A DNA stretch of 22,230 bases from a virus. A program made the position numbers and the translations under genes. The stretch covers positions 1 through 22,230 of the IMG/VR virus record IMGVR_UViG_3300042545_000646; one strand, written 5' to 3'. The notes under the pieces were generated by a model that did no database searches, had not been told where the DNA came from, and was given only the letters and a program-made list of their open reading frames with translations. Below, in pieces: positions 21,090-22,230 of this stretch (its first letter is position 1; every line of letters begins with the position of its first letter).

Positions 21090-22230
21090 GAAACGTGTAT
21101 CTGTTTCAGCCTCAGTATGCAGTAGAATTCAGACAAGAAATTAATTATTGGTTACCATATAGTGCGGCATGTGTATGGACGTATGCCGCACAACATGCCG
21201 ACATAACAGATAACTTTAATCTTAAAGATATTTTCTTTAAACGTACCCCCATTGACAATGTGTTGGATCAACTCGACAATCCTGCTGTATGCGGTTTTAG
21301 TTGTTATATGTGGAACGAACAATACTGCTTAGAGATGGCTCGATGTATTAAAGACCGTTGGCCCAATTGCATAATAGCATTTGGTGGTGCACAAACTAGT
21401 TCAGCAATGTTAAAGCATCAATACATTGATTGCATTATGTTAGCAGAAGGGGAGAAAAGCTTTCTTAGTTTGTTACGTGCAATACTAACTGGTACCGTAC
21501 CGGACACAATATATCCGCAGGCAAGACTAGAAGATCTTAACATTCCTAGTCCATATTCTACAGGAGTCTTTGACAAAATTATTGCAGAAAATCCCGATGC
21601 AATTTGGGCAATGTCCTTAGAAACTAATCGCGGATGTCCGTACGCTTGTACTTTTTGTGACTGGGGTGGCACCACATACAGCAAAGTTAAACGATTTAAT
21701 CTAGATCGCATCGAAGCAGACTTACACTGGGCAAAAACACACAACGTTGCTTACATATTTGTAACCGACGCTAACTTTGGAATCTTTAAAGAAAGAGATT
21801 TAGAAATAGCCAAGATGATGCGAGCAGCAGCAGAGGGATCATGCATCGAGTCTATTAATTTACAGTACGCAAAAAATAGCACAGATGTAGTCTTTGAGAT
21901 TGCTAAAATCATCGGTCCATACGGTCGAGGAGTTACAGTTAGTGTACAGAGCATGAACGAACTTACTTTAGAGTCTATTAAACGAAAGAATTTAGACATC
22001 AATAATATAGCAGAGTTAATGCAGTTAAGCCATCGGCATAATGTAGGTACGTATACCGAAGTGATCTTAGGGTTACCAGATGAAACTAAAGATACTTGGA
22101 TCAATGGATTAAATCAATTGCTTGAGCTAGGCCAACATCAAAGTATCGATATTTGGTTTGCACAGCTACTCGAAAACTCTGAGATGTCCACTATCAACAG
22201 TAGGCAAATGCATGGCATAAAAAGTATTCG
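21086..22230 (+). CDS. B12-binding-type radical SAM protein (3'-truncated by window)
   Basis: Open from ATG 21086 to the window end, 381 codons and continuing. The N-terminal about 150 residues look like a cobalamin-binding-like Rossmann domain: VYLFQPQYAV, VCGFSCYMWNEQYCLEMA, IIAFGGAQTS and IMLAEGEKSF, in the order of class B radical SAM methylases and related enzymes. The DxHxxG base-off B12 motif is not visible, so B12 may not be ligated. The radical SAM motif C-P-Y-A-C-T-F-C follows SLETNRG, and VILGLPDETKDTW is also typical. These proteins methylate or rearrange unactivated carbons. It overlaps the oxygenase gene (ATGA), placing it in the same transcript. Confidence 0.85.
   Translation, partial: MRNVYLFQPQYAVEFRQEINYWLPYSAACVWTYAAQHADITDNFNLKDIFFKRTPIDNVLDQLDNPAVCGFSCYMWNEQYCLEMARCIKDRWPNCIIAFGGAQTSSAMLKHQYIDCIMLAEGEKSFLSLLRAILTGTVPDTIYPQARLEDLNIPSPYSTGVFDKIIAENPDAIWAMSLETNRGCPYACTFCDWGGTTYSKVKRFNLDRIEADLHWAKTHNVAYIFVTDANFGIFKERDLEIAKMMRAAAEGSCIESINLQYAKNSTDVVFEIAKIIGPYGRGVTVSVQSMNELTLESIKRKNLDINNIAELMQLSHRHNVGTYTEVILGLPDETKDTWINGLNQLLELGQHQSIDIWFAQLLENSEMSTINSRQMHGIKSI

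Noticed and set aside
1-22230. CRISPR array, insertion sequence or integrase/attachment site
   Set aside because: No regularly spaced repeats, transposase or integrase motifs, or terminal inverted repeats were seen; the only tandem repeats are coding (6029-6112, 11253-11315).

Overview
The window looks like part of the genome of a large tailed phage related to T4 (a myovirus). The evidence is a T4-type family B DNA polymerase, a gp45-like sliding clamp, a DsbA-like small DNA-binding protein, almost unbroken plus-strand coding with ATGA/TAATG stop-start overlaps, and a run of small basic proteins that start like the capsid-targeting sequences of T4 internal head proteins. The host cannot be fixed from the sequence. 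A Pro/Tyr-rich lipoprotein with a normal lipobox suggests a Gram-negative bacterium. All credible genes are on the plus strand, and no gene-free stretch exceeds about 170 bases.

Region 1 (1-6852), putative virion-internal and accessory proteins. A 5'-truncated amidoligase-like protein comes first, followed by a chain of mostly small genes. Seven of these begin M-R/K-x-x-x-(F)-hydrophobic-x-E or a close variant, resembling the T4 capsid-targeting peptide that the gp21 protease cleaves after (I/L)xE. They include a kinase-fold protein and several Cys/Lys/Arg/Gly-rich proteins. A Dps-type ferritin, a lipoprotein and a few unknown proteins lie among them.

Region 2 (6853-12403), replication and late-gene functions. 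A structured 168-base intergenic region ends in a sigma70-like promoter. After it come dsbA, a small membrane protein, DNA polymerase (TTG start, hairpins in the leader), an AT-rich methyltransferase-like gene that appears inserted, and the sliding clamp.

Region 3 (12404-16372), a probable DNA-modification neighbourhood. A TGT-family enzyme of the DpdA type (7-deazaguanine insertion into DNA) starts directly after the clamp. It is coupled to an AT-rich, possibly sulfotransferase-like gene. Four small genes follow, and one of them (15686-16150) has the histidine layout of a QueD/6-PTPS T-fold enzyme.

Region 4 (16372-22230), a sugar or small-molecule biosynthesis cluster: GT-B glycosyltransferase, radical SAM/SPASM protein, a DUF6165-like/DegT aminotransferase fusion, extended SDR (nucleotide-sugar epimerase/dehydratase type), 2OG-Fe(II) oxygenase, and a B12-type radical SAM protein cut by the window end. 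Five of the six genes are chained by overlaps, and much of the cluster is AT-rich compared with the polymerase gene, which suggests separate acquisition. It may make a glycan for the virion or host surface, or hypermodify a base or sugar. The sequence does not decide between these.
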